Assembly (NCBI RefSeq): GCF_028369135.1
Contig: NZ_JAPWHW010000011.1
Coordinates: 101,087-165,086, forward strand
Direction: 5' to 3'
DNA: 64,000 nucleotides
DNA from: Roseovarius sp. ZX-A-9
Lineage (GTDB): Bacteria; Pseudomonadota; Alphaproteobacteria; Rhodobacterales; Rhodobacteraceae
Shown here: piece after piece, positions 26,985 through 35,126 of the stretch
Position numbering within the stretch: the first letter of the stretch is position 1
Layout: every line of letters starts with the position of its first letter
Made by a program: the position numbers and the translations under genes
Notes under the pieces: model-generated
Database searches by the model: none
Told to the model about the DNA's origin: nothing
What the model saw: only the letters and a program-made list of their open reading frames with translations

Positions 26985-27793
26985 GCCGAAGCTCCCTTGA
27001 GAGAGGCCATTTGTGCCATGAGCATCTTGAATGCGCTCAGGAGCTTAGCCGGGTTCGTTTGTCGCGAAGCGAGTTCAGGTGGCTTCCGCCCGAGGAATAC
27101 TGCAATACGCTCAGCGTTCGCTCCGCTCGGATGCGGCAGTCCGCGCAGGATTTTTTTTCGGTCAAGCAGCCCTTGCCGGGCGAGGTGCCCAAGCGCTGCT
27201 TCAGGTCGCGGACCGAGAGGTAGCCAAAGGGCGTCAGGCAGCATCCGGGCCTCTTCGGCGAGGTGCGTTTCGACCATCCGGCGCAAAAGCGGTGTTTTCA
27301 GCATGTCCGGCGCACCGTTGTAGTTCTTGCCGTTGACGAGAACCGGATATCGCAGAGCCGATGTAAAATGCACGTCCTGCGATCCGGGATGGAAGATTTC
27401 GGCGGTGGTCTGGACGCCCAGATGTTCGGCCACGCCGATTGCATCCAGCATTGCTACGAGGTTTGCTCTGAGTGGCCCGCTGAAGCTGCCGATCAATTTG
27501 GCCTCGGCGAGGGCTTCGGAAATAGAGCTACCACTTTCAAGGGCGCTTTGGGCAGCCGACAGGGCATTTGTCGCCTGCACCCGGCCTGGCGTTATACCTA
27601 CGATCACGAGTTTGGCTTTCCGGGCAATATGATCGAAGGGCGCATATGCGACCCTTAGGGCGCCGTTCTGGGCGATGGTCATGGCCCTGCTGTCCAGCTG
27701 GTCGGCGGCAGGCGCAGTGGTGAGACGACCGAGATGGGTCGTGGCGAGGGAAAGGTTTTGTTCCAAGGTTTGGTTGCTCCGTAGAGGTTGCAT
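26981..27793 (-). CDS. uracil-DNA-glycosylase superfamily protein
   Basis: 270 residues. AKLVIVGITPGRVQATNALSAAQ (motif like GITPG...Q of UDG family 4/5) and GLPHPSGANAERIAVFLG (the H-P-S-G-x-N motif near residue 220) place it in the uracil-DNA-glycosylase-like fold. The active-site Asp/Asn after motif A is not evident, so base-excision activity is uncertain and it may be a derived sensor or nuclease. Middle gene of a three-gene operon, overlapping its upstream neighbour as TAATG and its downstream neighbour as ATGA. Confidence 0.65.
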   Translation of the reverse strand: MQPLRSNQTLEQNLSLATTHLGRLTTAPAADQLDSRAMTIAQNGALRVAYAPFDHIARKAKLVIVGITPGRVQATNALSAAQSALESGSSISEALAEAKLIGSFSGPLRANLVAMLDAIGVAEHLGVQTTAEIFHPGSQDVHFTSALRYPVLVNGKNYNGAPDMLKTPLLRRMVETHLAEEARMLPDALWLPLGPRPEAALGHLARQGLLDRKKILRGLPHPSGANAERIAVFLGRKPPELASRQTNPAKLLSAFKMLMAQMASLKGASA

Positions 27794-28062
27794 TAGCGGC
27801 GGTGCTGGCGGCGGGTGCGCCGAGCAGCAGTGATGACGGTGCCGTTGTGGGATTCGACAAGATACACTCCCCGGTAACGGCTGAGGGACTGGCGGCGGCG
27901 CAGATCTCCTTCTGCGATCAGGTCAAGTGTCGTGTCATCCAGCATCAATGAGAGCGCGCCTCGGGAATGAACCGGTTCTCCGTAAGACTGGATGAGCCGG
28001 AGAATATCCATCGGCAGGTTGCGCTGTGTCTGTCGGGCGGTTGCATGGCGTGTCATCCGCAT
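27793..28062 (-). CDS. small conserved hypothetical protein
   Basis: 89 residues, basic, ending in the Arg-rich RGVYLVESHNGTVITAARRTRRQHRR. First gene of the UDG-like operon; GGAGAG precedes ATG 28062. The operator-like palindrome at 28074-28105 overlaps its leader. The small, basic first gene may be a toxin, antitoxin or RNA-binding protein; not recognised. Confidence 0.55.
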   Translation of the reverse strand: MRMTRHATARQTQRNLPMDILRLIQSYGEPVHSRGALSLMLDDTTLDLIAEGDLRRRQSLSRYRGVYLVESHNGTVITAARRTRRQHRR

Positions 28063-28073
28063 GGGGCTCTCCT

Positions 28074-28105
28074 TTGGTAATATGGTGATATTGCCGCATT
28101 ACCAA
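28074..28105. promoter_or_regulatory. palindromic operator upstream of the UDG-like operon
   Basis: TTGGTAAT (28074-28081) and ATTACCAA (28098-28105) are perfect inverted arms 16 bases apart, and inside them GGTAATAT faces ATATTGCC. It lies 12 bases upstream of the first gene's start, where it would overlap the promoter. The spacing suits binding by two helix-turn-helix dimers. Confidence 0.6.
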
Positions 28106-28225
28106 CATGGAGTCAATCAAAAAAATTACGAGGCAATATTGCTGAATAACTATCCGCTTTGAAGTGGTCCCAGAAAATCGGACAGTCAGCTAAGGTGTAT
28201 CCCAAACCTTTGAAGGGATACGAAC

Positions 28226-28402
28226 ATGGCAAAGCGCCGGAACTTTACAGATCAGTTTAAGGCCAAGGTGGCGTTGGAGGCATTGCGCGGCGACAAGACC
28301 GTGCAGGAGATCGCAGCGAAGCATCAGCTGCATCCGAACCAGGTCAGCACGTGGAAACGGCAGGCCATCGAGGGCATGGCGGACGTGTTCTCGGGCGGCA
28401 AC
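28226..28402 (+). pseudogene. IS3-family OrfA fragment
   Basis: MAKRRNFTDQFKAKVALEALRGDKTVQEIAAKHQLHPNQVSTWKRQAIEGMADVFSGG is the N-terminal helix-turn-helix half of an IS3-family transposase OrfA. It stops matching at about base 28402, where IS1380-type sequence begins on the opposite strand. The OrfB part is absent. Remnant only. Confidence 0.85.
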
Positions 28403-28822
28403 CCGGTCAATCCACTGTCCAGACAGATCAGCCAGTGCATTGCGATTGTCGGTTGTGGCCAGAGCCTCGGTCTTGAACCGCCCCATCTGACTCGCCGACG
28501 CCGCCTTGGTTTCAACGGCTAGTCCGCCAACGACCTGCCGCATCACTGGATCGCGCGCCAGACGATCCGCGTCATTCACATCCTCGTATCCGGCCAGCCG
28601 CCCGAAGACCGACTGGCGCAACAGACCAACCAGTGTGTGCAACCGATTGTGACCCGTCCGCGTATCTCTCAGCAACCCGTCAGCAATGTCGTGCAGGCCC
28701 AGCACCTCATCCAGATTCCCGAAAAAGCAGCAATCCGCCATCCGAGCTGATCTTCGAGCCATGAAATTCCAGACGCACCCGACGGTCAAAACCGAGCCGA
28801 ACATTATCCGTATTGCCCGCAC
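28403..28822 (-). pseudogene. IS1380-family transposase fragment
   Basis: Read on the minus strand: FFGNLDEVLGLHDIADGLLRDTRTGHNRLHTLVGLLRQSVFGRLAGYEDVNDADRLARDPVMRQVVGG...ALADLSGQWIDRV, which is the N-terminal quarter of an IS1380-family transposase. Only ~140 residues remain, abutting the IS3 fragment. The frame runs on into that fragment antisense, so the junction is a fossil recombination point. Confidence 0.85.
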
Positions 28823-29508
28823 CCTTCGGGTGTCCCATAATCCGCCGCCTTCCGCCCAGTTAACAGGCTGAAATATAACACGTTAGTGGGCATCAGAGCG
28901 CGGAAATCGTTACGTTACTTGGGGAATGCGGGCTGATACTGTCTTCTCTAAGTTGGTCCAATTTTTAAATAGAAACCCTATGGCTCGATCCCGCTTTCAA
29001 TAACTACTGTAAGACCTAGTAGCGCCATCCATTGAGCCATGCATTCATGTAGGGCCGATATCTGCTTTTGCACCCTAGTTCGGCGGGTGTGCCTGGCTGA
29101 AAACATACGTTCTGGTCCCCCATTGCCTTGTTACATTTCATCCTCGAGCCAAGTTGGCTGTGCTATTTGTCCGCGCCGAAAACGCTCCTTGTGTCCGGAT
29201 GCGTGCTGATCTTTGGATCCACGGACAATAGAATGGTTGTATTTGGCTGATCCTCCGCCAGAGTTAGCTTTCTAGGCCCGGACAAAAATGTGGTTTCCGT
29301 TTCGAAGGGCAGGTCGACCGCTTCATTTCTTAGGTCGTTGTGTCCGTGCTTAGACCCGAGATGGTGTCCGGTCTGCAGGCTACCCAAGCTGTGCCAACCG
29401 AAGCGATTCTGCGCTTTGGTTTTCGCTACGGTCTGCGGCCAGTTCCAGTCGAGCGCGGATTGACTGTGAAGATGACCGAAAATCTGTACGATGCATGAAA
29501 GACGGAGC
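28823..29508. other. gene-free stretch between IS debris and integrative element
   Basis: No gene with family resemblance; open frames on both strands look like chance. It is the probable left boundary zone of the integrase element. I could not identify a left attachment site here. Confidence 0.4.
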
Positions 29509-29808
29509 TCATAGGTCCACCTCCGGGAAAGTGCAGCGCGCTTCTGCCAATGCAGCGGCTTCGGCTTCTGCGCGATCCTGGCCACCGTCATATTCGCGGA
29601 TTGCGGCACGTTCCTCACAATAGTCGCGCGCGAGCTCCTCGGGCGTCATTTCAAGACTTTGCAGATACACCGTTCCTAATCTTCCTAATCCCTCAAATCC
29701 TGCCCCGTCGGAATCGCTTCGATTAGGAAGAATAGGAGGATTAGTATGAGGTGACCGCGTTTGCGTACGGTGCAGCGCGGCCTTTGCATCGAAGGTAAAC
29801 GACGTCAT
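29509..29808 (-). CDS. small acidic protein of the integrative element
   Basis: 99 residues from ATG 29808, which overlaps the stop of the DUF3987 gene (ATGA). Ends with an acidic, Ala/Glu-rich helix (MTPEELARDYCEERAAIREYDGGQDRAEAEAAALAEARC). Small proteins of this kind commonly close the replication module of such elements; function unknown. Confidence 0.5.
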   Translation of the reverse strand: MTSFTFDAKAALHRTQTRSPHTNPPILPNRSDSDGAGFEGLGRLGTVYLQSLEMTPEELARDYCEERAAIREYDGGQDRAEAEAAALAEARCTFPEVDL

Positions 29809-31280
29809 GACGGCCACTCACGGACGATCAGCCATGCCTCATTGCGTGGCTTGCCGTCTACTTCTGCGTCGTCCGCCTTGATCAGAGCGCCATGAGTTTC
29901 CAGCATGTGCAGCGCCTTGCGGCTGCGATCCGTCAGCTTGAAGGGGCCGCGCTGCGTTGCGACGGCCGCTGAGATATACGGCTCCTTCCATCTTTCCAGC
30001 AGCCATTTGCGCATCCGCTCTGCGTCGGCTACCTCTCGCGGCACGATTGCCGAATCCGCAAGGCGCGCGGCTTCATTTGCGTAGAAGGTGGCGATCTCGA
30101 TCGCCCCGGCCATTGTCTCGCCTGTCATCTCCTCCGCCTCCGGGTCCGCATAGATCGTCAGCACCGCCGCGATGCGTGCAGCATGTTCTGGGGCCTTGCT
30201 GGCGAAGGCGCGCACCCCCTCGAAGGGACCAGCGGGAGCCTGCGCTGTCTCCACTTTGCGGGCAAATGTGGTCAATACCGCGCGGGCGTCTTGCGACATG
30301 TGCAGCACAGGTGGCGCGAGTTCGTTTCGCTTGTTGTCCGCAAGAGGTAAGTCGCGGGAGAGCAGCGACCGAATGCGCATGGCAAAGTGCGCAATCTCAG
30401 CTTCGGCCAGCGCATCTCTTTCCATACGCAGACGCATACCGATGCGCGAGGCAGGGCGGCAAACCAAAAAGCGCGCGAGAAGTCCTTGCCCATTCGCCAT
30501 CGGGTCCGAAAGCAGCGCTTCCGCCGCAACCGGCTGCACCAGAATATGCGCTGAGAAGCGCCGCCCAACGTAGGCTGCGACGCCATCGCCTGCACGCCAC
30601 CTGTCGAGCGGTTGGCCATCCCACATGGCGCTGAAACTGGCGCAGGTAGCGAGCCGGTTCTCTGCTTTCATGCTATGCCCGCCGATCAGCGCGCCCCCTT
30701 CCTCGGTCATTATGCCGAGACTGGCGCGCAGTTCGGGCAGGTGCTTCACGATCCCTTCAATGGTGGGCGCGGATGCCACGATATGCGGTTTGAGCGGCGC
30801 GGTCGACTCCGGCCCGAGGGCTTGCAGATCGGCGCGCTTCGATGCGTTGTCGGCTTTCCTGTCTGCGAATATCTTTGCGCGGTCGGCCTTCCACAGTTCG
30901 TGTGCATCTCTCCAGAGCTCTTGTTCCTTATCGTAGTCAGTGCGCAGCTCGGCTTCGAAGTCGCGCACGCCCTGCATCGCGAGGCGGTCTGCAGTTGACT
31001 TGCGCTCTCCCGATTCCGCGATGGTCAGTAAAAACAGGCTTGCGGGCGCGGTGCCGTTCAGGGTTTCAGCTTCCCGGTGCCCCTGCGCTGCTAGGGCAGC
31101 CGCCGCGAGAACCGATGCCGCGCACAAAGCTTTGGGAGCCTCGGTCGCAGATGCGATCGCTTCGACCGGTGTGCAAAGTGGCCCCAGGGCCGAAACCGGA
31201 AAGGAGGCAGCCTCGGGTATTTCTCGAAGGAGCGGCGTCGGCGACTCTGCTGCAAAGGTCGTGATCTCAGGCGTTTTCAC
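29805..31280 (-). CDS. DUF3987 (YfjI-like) replication-associated protein
   Basis: 491 residues of the DUF3987/YfjI type, a phage- and satellite-associated family believed to be a helicase-like replication protein. Seen: PTPLLREIP near the N-terminus, LLTIAESGERKSTADR (a Walker-like G-E-R-K-S-T in this family), PTIEGIVKHLPELRASLGIMTEEGGALIGGHSM, MANGQGLLARFLV and APEHAARIAAVLTIYADP. It follows the toprim gene with a 14-base overlap, forming a replication pair. Confidence 0.8.
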   Translation of the reverse strand: MKTPEITTFAAESPTPLLREIPEAASFPVSALGPLCTPVEAIASATEAPKALCAASVLAAAALAAQGHREAETLNGTAPASLFLLTIAESGERKSTADRLAMQGVRDFEAELRTDYDKEQELWRDAHELWKADRAKIFADRKADNASKRADLQALGPESTAPLKPHIVASAPTIEGIVKHLPELRASLGIMTEEGGALIGGHSMKAENRLATCASFSAMWDGQPLDRWRAGDGVAAYVGRRFSAHILVQPVAAEALLSDPMANGQGLLARFLVCRPASRIGMRLRMERDALAEAEIAHFAMRIRSLLSRDLPLADNKRNELAPPVLHMSQDARAVLTTFARKVETAQAPAGPFEGVRAFASKAPEHAARIAAVLTIYADPEAEEMTGETMAGAIEIATFYANEAARLADSAIVPREVADAERMRKWLLERWKEPYISAAVATQRGPFKLTDRSRKALHMLETHGALIKADDAEVDGKPRNEAWLIVREWPS

Positions 31281-32190
31281 GGCGGACCTCCATCATCAAG
31301 CGATCGTTCCAGTCGATCCCGTCGCCGGGGTCCATGATGCCGACGTGCCAGCCGAGGCCTGTGGCCCGTTGTGCGAGGTCACGCCCAGCAGCACGACCTG
31401 CGGCATCGCCATCAATCGCAAGGATCAGCGACGGCCCGTGCGTCTCTGCCAATCCGGACGGGGACGCAGTTGGCAGGCGCAACCCGCGCAGGCCGCTTGT
31501 GGAAAGCGCAGCCCAGGCACGTGCCGTCGGGACCCCATGAAGCAGGAATGCCGAAAGAGTGCTTTCGATCCCCTCGCCAATCACTAGTGGCCCCGCCCCA
31601 TCGGTTAGGCGCACGGCGCCGCCACGGGTGCGACCCAGCATCAGCTTGTCGCCCCCAGCCAGCCCAGCCTTGCCCGTGCCACCGGGGCGCAAATAGGTCC
31701 TGTGCACTGCGAAGGCGTCACCGCCACACACCGAGGCAACCAACGCCGGATACCGCCTGCCGGTGGGCCCATGCCAGCAGGATGGATTGAAGCGGAGGGT
31801 TTCCGGCAGGCGGCATGCAATGCCGCGTATCTCGCGCAGATAGTACCCCGCAAAGCTGCCCTTGATGGACCGACTTTCCTCCCAGCAGCGTAGCGCCTGC
31901 CGCACCTTCTGAGCCGCCGCCTCTTTCGCTTCGGAGGCACGCCGGGCGGTTGCGGCAAGATCAGGCTTGTCATAGCTGCCCTGAGCGACACCTGACGCGG
32001 CCAGAATATCGGTGAAGCTGCACTGCGCTTTCTTGCAATGCAGCAGCAGCTTGCCATCGTCGCCATTGGCAAGGGTCAACGCATTTTGGTTGTTGCGACG
32101 CTCAGGCTGGCAGACAGGGCAGGGCGCGGTGCCGTATTGTCCGTGCCATGAACCGCCCAGAATGAGGGTTGTTTCGTGTGCACTGGTCAT
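31267..32190 (-). CDS. toprim-domain primase-like protein
   Basis: 307 residues from ATG 32190, fixed by GGGAGG upstream. N-terminal zinc ribbon (CPVCQPERRNNQNALTL...LLLHCKKAQCSFTDIL) followed by a DnaG/P4-type toprim region: LVIGEGIESTLSAFLLHG (Glu), then SLILAIDGDAAGRAAGRDLAQRA (the DxD-like motif). It would prime replication of the element's DNA, together with the DUF3987 protein. Toprim primases of this sort are standard in small integrative elements. Confidence 0.85.
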   Translation of the reverse strand: MTSAHETTLILGGSWHGQYGTAPCPVCQPERRNNQNALTLANGDDGKLLLHCKKAQCSFTDILAASGVAQGSYDKPDLAATARRASEAKEAAAQKVRQALRCWEESRSIKGSFAGYYLREIRGIACRLPETLRFNPSCWHGPTGRRYPALVASVCGGDAFAVHRTYLRPGGTGKAGLAGGDKLMLGRTRGGAVRLTDGAGPLVIGEGIESTLSAFLLHGVPTARAWAALSTSGLRGLRLPTASPSGLAETHGPSLILAIDGDAAGRAAGRDLAQRATGLGWHVGIMDPGDGIDWNDRLMMEVRRENA

Positions 32191-32348
32191 TCCGCATACC
32201 TCCCATGAAAGTCGTGAGGATGCCAAACCTGCTGTGCTTTTCGATCCATCGGTGGTATGAAGGTAAATCCCGCTGCCAACGCTTGGTAGGCACTCCCAAC
32301 CCGGGCCACGCCTGCACGCGTGCCCGGGTTCTTGCTCTTAGACATGGC

Positions 32349-32531
32349 TTACTTGCCCTCCTTACGCAGGGCATCAAGGTGCGTGTCGATGTCGCTTTCC
32401 CGCCAGTAGAGCTTGCCACCGAGTTTGATCGGCTTGGGCAGTCGGCCCGCTTCAAGGTCAAGATAGATGGCCGAGCGCGAGCGACCTCCCAGCTTGGCAC
32501 TCAGTTCTTTCAGCGTCATATAAGTTTGCAT
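32349..32531 (-). CDS. AlpA-like helix-turn-helix protein
   Basis: 60 residues from ATG 32531 (AGGA eight bases upstream): YMTLKELSAKLGGRSRSAIYLDLEAGRLPKPIKLGGKLYWRESDIDTHL is the AlpA/MerR-like winged HTH of excisionase-type regulators. In P4-like elements AlpA activates integrase expression or acts as excisionase. Located between the primase and the unknown gene next to the integrase. Confidence 0.88.
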   Translation of the reverse strand: MQTYMTLKELSAKLGGRSRSAIYLDLEAGRLPKPIKLGGKLYWRESDIDTHLDALRKEGK

Positions 32532-32603
32532 TGCGATCATCCTGTTGTGTGTCGGATGATCCAAAACTGGCGGATTTCGGTAGTTTTGGTCCAAGGGACA
32601 TCG

Positions 32604-33374
32604 TCAGCCAGATTCGATGTTGATGTCCCCTTGCTTCGAAGTGAATGCTCTTTGCAATGCTTTGGTAAGTGCCGCGTCAGTCTTGTTTTGGCCTGAGATG
32701 GCATAAGCTGTGCGCACAAATGACACAAAAGGGCCTTGGTAGGCTTCCCAAGTTTTCTTCGTATCGATTAGCGGCTCAGACGAGAAGAATTCTCTATATG
32801 TCGAGGCAAGCGATCGCAGAAACATGCCCTGAGCAGTGTAAGACGATTTGGGTAACGGCGCAGCGTTGCCACTTTGCTTGCCTTCCTTCTCCATCCACTT
32901 CGTCGTTGCCGTGACTACCTCAAGAATTTTCTGCACAGCTTCATCGACGCTTGGAAAATCCGGTGGCAGCTCAAGATTGAGAATTTCGGTAACGACAGGC
33001 TTCTCCGAAAGCACCCTGTTTGTGGCTTCGAATTGCCTTCTGAGTTCTGCAAGGGCATTCAGCCGCTGCTCGCGCCGAGTTGCCATAGTCAAATCAGGCC
33101 ACGCGTCCTCCGAAGAGAATGCAAACGACACCGAGTCGGCAAGGTCGCTCATCTCGGCTCGCCAACGATTCATGGAGATCGGGTCAGACTCATCAGATGG
33201 ATGTTGAAAACGCCCCGGTATTCTGCCTCCGGCCTCGCGCACAGCTTCAACCAGCCTTACAGCAGCCGCGACGTCCCAAACTGCTGAAGGCAGCGCCTCG
33301 CGTTCCTCACCCCAGGCTTCTCTTGCCGGTTGCGTTTCCTCGATGTCTTTCGATGGCTGCTTTCCCGACGTCAT
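32604..33374 (-). CDS. hypothetical protein next to integrase
   Basis: 256 residues, mainly helical and charged. It overlaps the integrase stop by four bases (translational coupling) and precedes AlpA. No domain recognised. Probably element-specific; might take part in regulation or target choice. Confidence 0.6.
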   Translation of the reverse strand: MTSGKQPSKDIEETQPAREAWGEEREALPSAVWDVAAAVRLVEAVREAGGRIPGRFQHPSDESDPISMNRWRAEMSDLADSVSFAFSSEDAWPDLTMATRREQRLNALAELRRQFEATNRVLSEKPVVTEILNLELPPDFPSVDEAVQKILEVVTATTKWMEKEGKQSGNAAPLPKSSYTAQGMFLRSLASTYREFFSSEPLIDTKKTWEAYQGPFVSFVRTAYAISGQNKTDAALTKALQRAFTSKQGDINIESG

Positions 33375-34564
33375 ACGGTTCCCGCCAGTTTCACCTTTTG
33401 GCCCGCGCCACCGGTCACTAGGTCCGCCCAGCGTTCTGCGAGCTTTGCGCGCGGTTCGAGGTAATCCGTGCGCCGATACGCTCGCACAACGCTGCCATCG
33501 GTTACATGCGCAAGCATGGCCTCGGCCACCTCATGGGGGGCATCGGTCGCTTCAGCCAGCCATGTGCGCAGGCTGGTGCGAAAACCATGCGGACGTGCTT
33601 CCATCCCCTGCCGTGCCATGTGCCTCGAAAGGGTCATATCGCTGATCACGCCGCCGCGCGTGTTTGGAAACAGGTAACCGTTGCGGGCGAACGGCTTTGC
33701 GCCCTCGACTACAGCCCTGGCTTCCCTAGACAACGGCACGCGAAAAGCCGCCGTTGCCCCTTTGCGACCTTTCATGGCCTCCGCCGGGATGGTCCAGATG
33801 TCGCCATCAATCTGTTCAAGGCGCAGATGACGGAGTGGACCCGAGCGAACACCGGTTAGAATCAACAGGCGCAGCGCCAAGTGCGTCAACGTTGGGTCAT
33901 TAAGGCTGGCGTAGAAGTCTGGCACTTCCCGCCAGTCCATTGCGGGGATGTTCTTTGGAACATGTCGTGACTTGCCCAGAAGCGCTTTTGCCTTTTCGGT
34001 CGCCTGCAGGTCCACATTCAAGCCGAGAGCGGCCGCATGTTTCAACACGATGGACAACCTATTGAGCGCCTTGCGCGCAGTGTCGGCCTTGGTGTGCCAG
34101 ATCGGAGCCAAGGTGTCGCGAATGTCCCGCTGATCGAGGTCTGTCACCGGCACTTTGCCCAGCTTTGGCAGGACGTGAATGTTCAAAGGCGACAGCCACC
34201 TGCCCGCTGCGCCGTCGCCCTTCAGTTCGGCCTTGCGCGCTTCGAACGCATCCGTCGTAATGACCGCAAGGGATATATCTTCACGCCGAGCGGCCCGTCT
34301 TTCCGCTTCGCGTTCTTTGATTGGATCGCGGTTCTCCGCGGCAACGGCCCTCCAGCGCGCCGCTTGTTTCCGGGCTTCGGCCAGTCCGAGCGCAGGAAAA
34401 CCGCCAAGGCCCATTTCCCGTCGCCTGCCATGAACGGTCACACGCAAAACCCACTGCGCCCCACCATCCTTGCGTTTGATAAACCAGAGCCCAGCCCCGT
34501 CGCAATACTGACCCACAGGGGGAGACTTCAGAAAACCCGCTGTTAGCCTGTTCGTTGCACGCAT
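33371..34564 (-). CDS. tyrosine-type site-specific integrase (P4/DUF4102-like)
   Basis: 397 residues. The N-terminal arm-binding domain (KSPPVGQYCDGAGLWFIKRKDGGAQWVLRVTVHGRRREMGLGGFPALGLAEARKQA) is the DUF4102 type, followed by a core-binding domain. The catalytic domain shows LLILTGVRSGPLRHLRLEQID (first Arg), PHGFRTSLRTWLAEATDAPHEVAEAMLAHV (His/Arg) and SVVRAYRRTDYLEPR (nucleophilic Tyr). It integrates and, with AlpA, excises the element. Reads away from the attachment region at 34565-34740, as usual. Confidence 0.92.
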   Translation of the reverse strand: MRATNRLTAGFLKSPPVGQYCDGAGLWFIKRKDGGAQWVLRVTVHGRRREMGLGGFPALGLAEARKQAARWRAVAAENRDPIKEREAERRAARREDISLAVITTDAFEARKAELKGDGAAGRWLSPLNIHVLPKLGKVPVTDLDQRDIRDTLAPIWHTKADTARKALNRLSIVLKHAAALGLNVDLQATEKAKALLGKSRHVPKNIPAMDWREVPDFYASLNDPTLTHLALRLLILTGVRSGPLRHLRLEQIDGDIWTIPAEAMKGRKGATAAFRVPLSREARAVVEGAKPFARNGYLFPNTRGGVISDMTLSRHMARQGMEARPHGFRTSLRTWLAEATDAPHEVAEAMLAHVTDGSVVRAYRRTDYLEPRAKLAERWADLVTGGAGQKVKLAGTV

Positions 34565-35126
34565 AAATTATCCACCTAATTGTCCACCTTTAGCTATTGG
34601 ATAGAGCCGAACGGGACAAGACAGTATTGGACAGGTATCGCCATATTTTTAGGTGGATATAGTCAGGAATAGGCAGGTAAAAACGAATAAAAACAAGGCG
34701 TTGGTTCCGTGTGGGGGCACCATATTAATCAATTTCTTAGAGCTGTTTTGAAAGTGGCGGGCGTGAGTTGAATGCGTCAGGGTAACGTCTGGGGTATCAA
34801 AAGTACGACTTGGCTCGCTGACACAGCGTTCATCCTGCCAGTTAGTTTCGATTCAATACTCGGGTGGATTTGTTACCTTTGCCCCCTCAGAAGACGACAA
34901 TCTGAATCGGCGTAATGATCGAGCGGATCTGGTTCAGGAAAACCAGTAGACTGCTACGAGTATAAAACTCGTTCATCAGATTTTGACCTGATCGGCTGAT
35001 CTCCATACCGGCCCGCGGTTTCCGAATGTGCCGCACATCAAGGCCTGACAAAAGACCGCACTCGATCACACGTCAAAAGTATTGGAGATTTCTTGCATTG
35101 CGGGCGACAACCACAGAAGCGGCCAG
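34565..35126. other. integrase upstream region with probable arm sites
   Basis: Gene-free. Contains TATCCACCTAA (34569-34579) and its exact inverse TTAGGTGGATA (34649-34659), plus GTCCACCT at 34582-34589 and two TATTGGA(T/C)AG copies, all plausible integrase arm-binding sites. GGTTCCGTGTGGGGGCACCA near 34707 looks like the 3' end of a tRNA T-arm and acceptor and could be an attachment remnant. No full tRNA is present, and I found no matching copy at the left end. Confidence 0.5.

Noticed and set aside
29163..29618. 151-residue frame left of the integrative element
   Set aside because: No domain, overlaps the coupled small acidic gene in another frame, composition unlike neighbours.
34700..34725. 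Complete tRNA gene
   Set aside because: Only a 3'-end-like segment is present; no D-arm or anticodon arm upstream.
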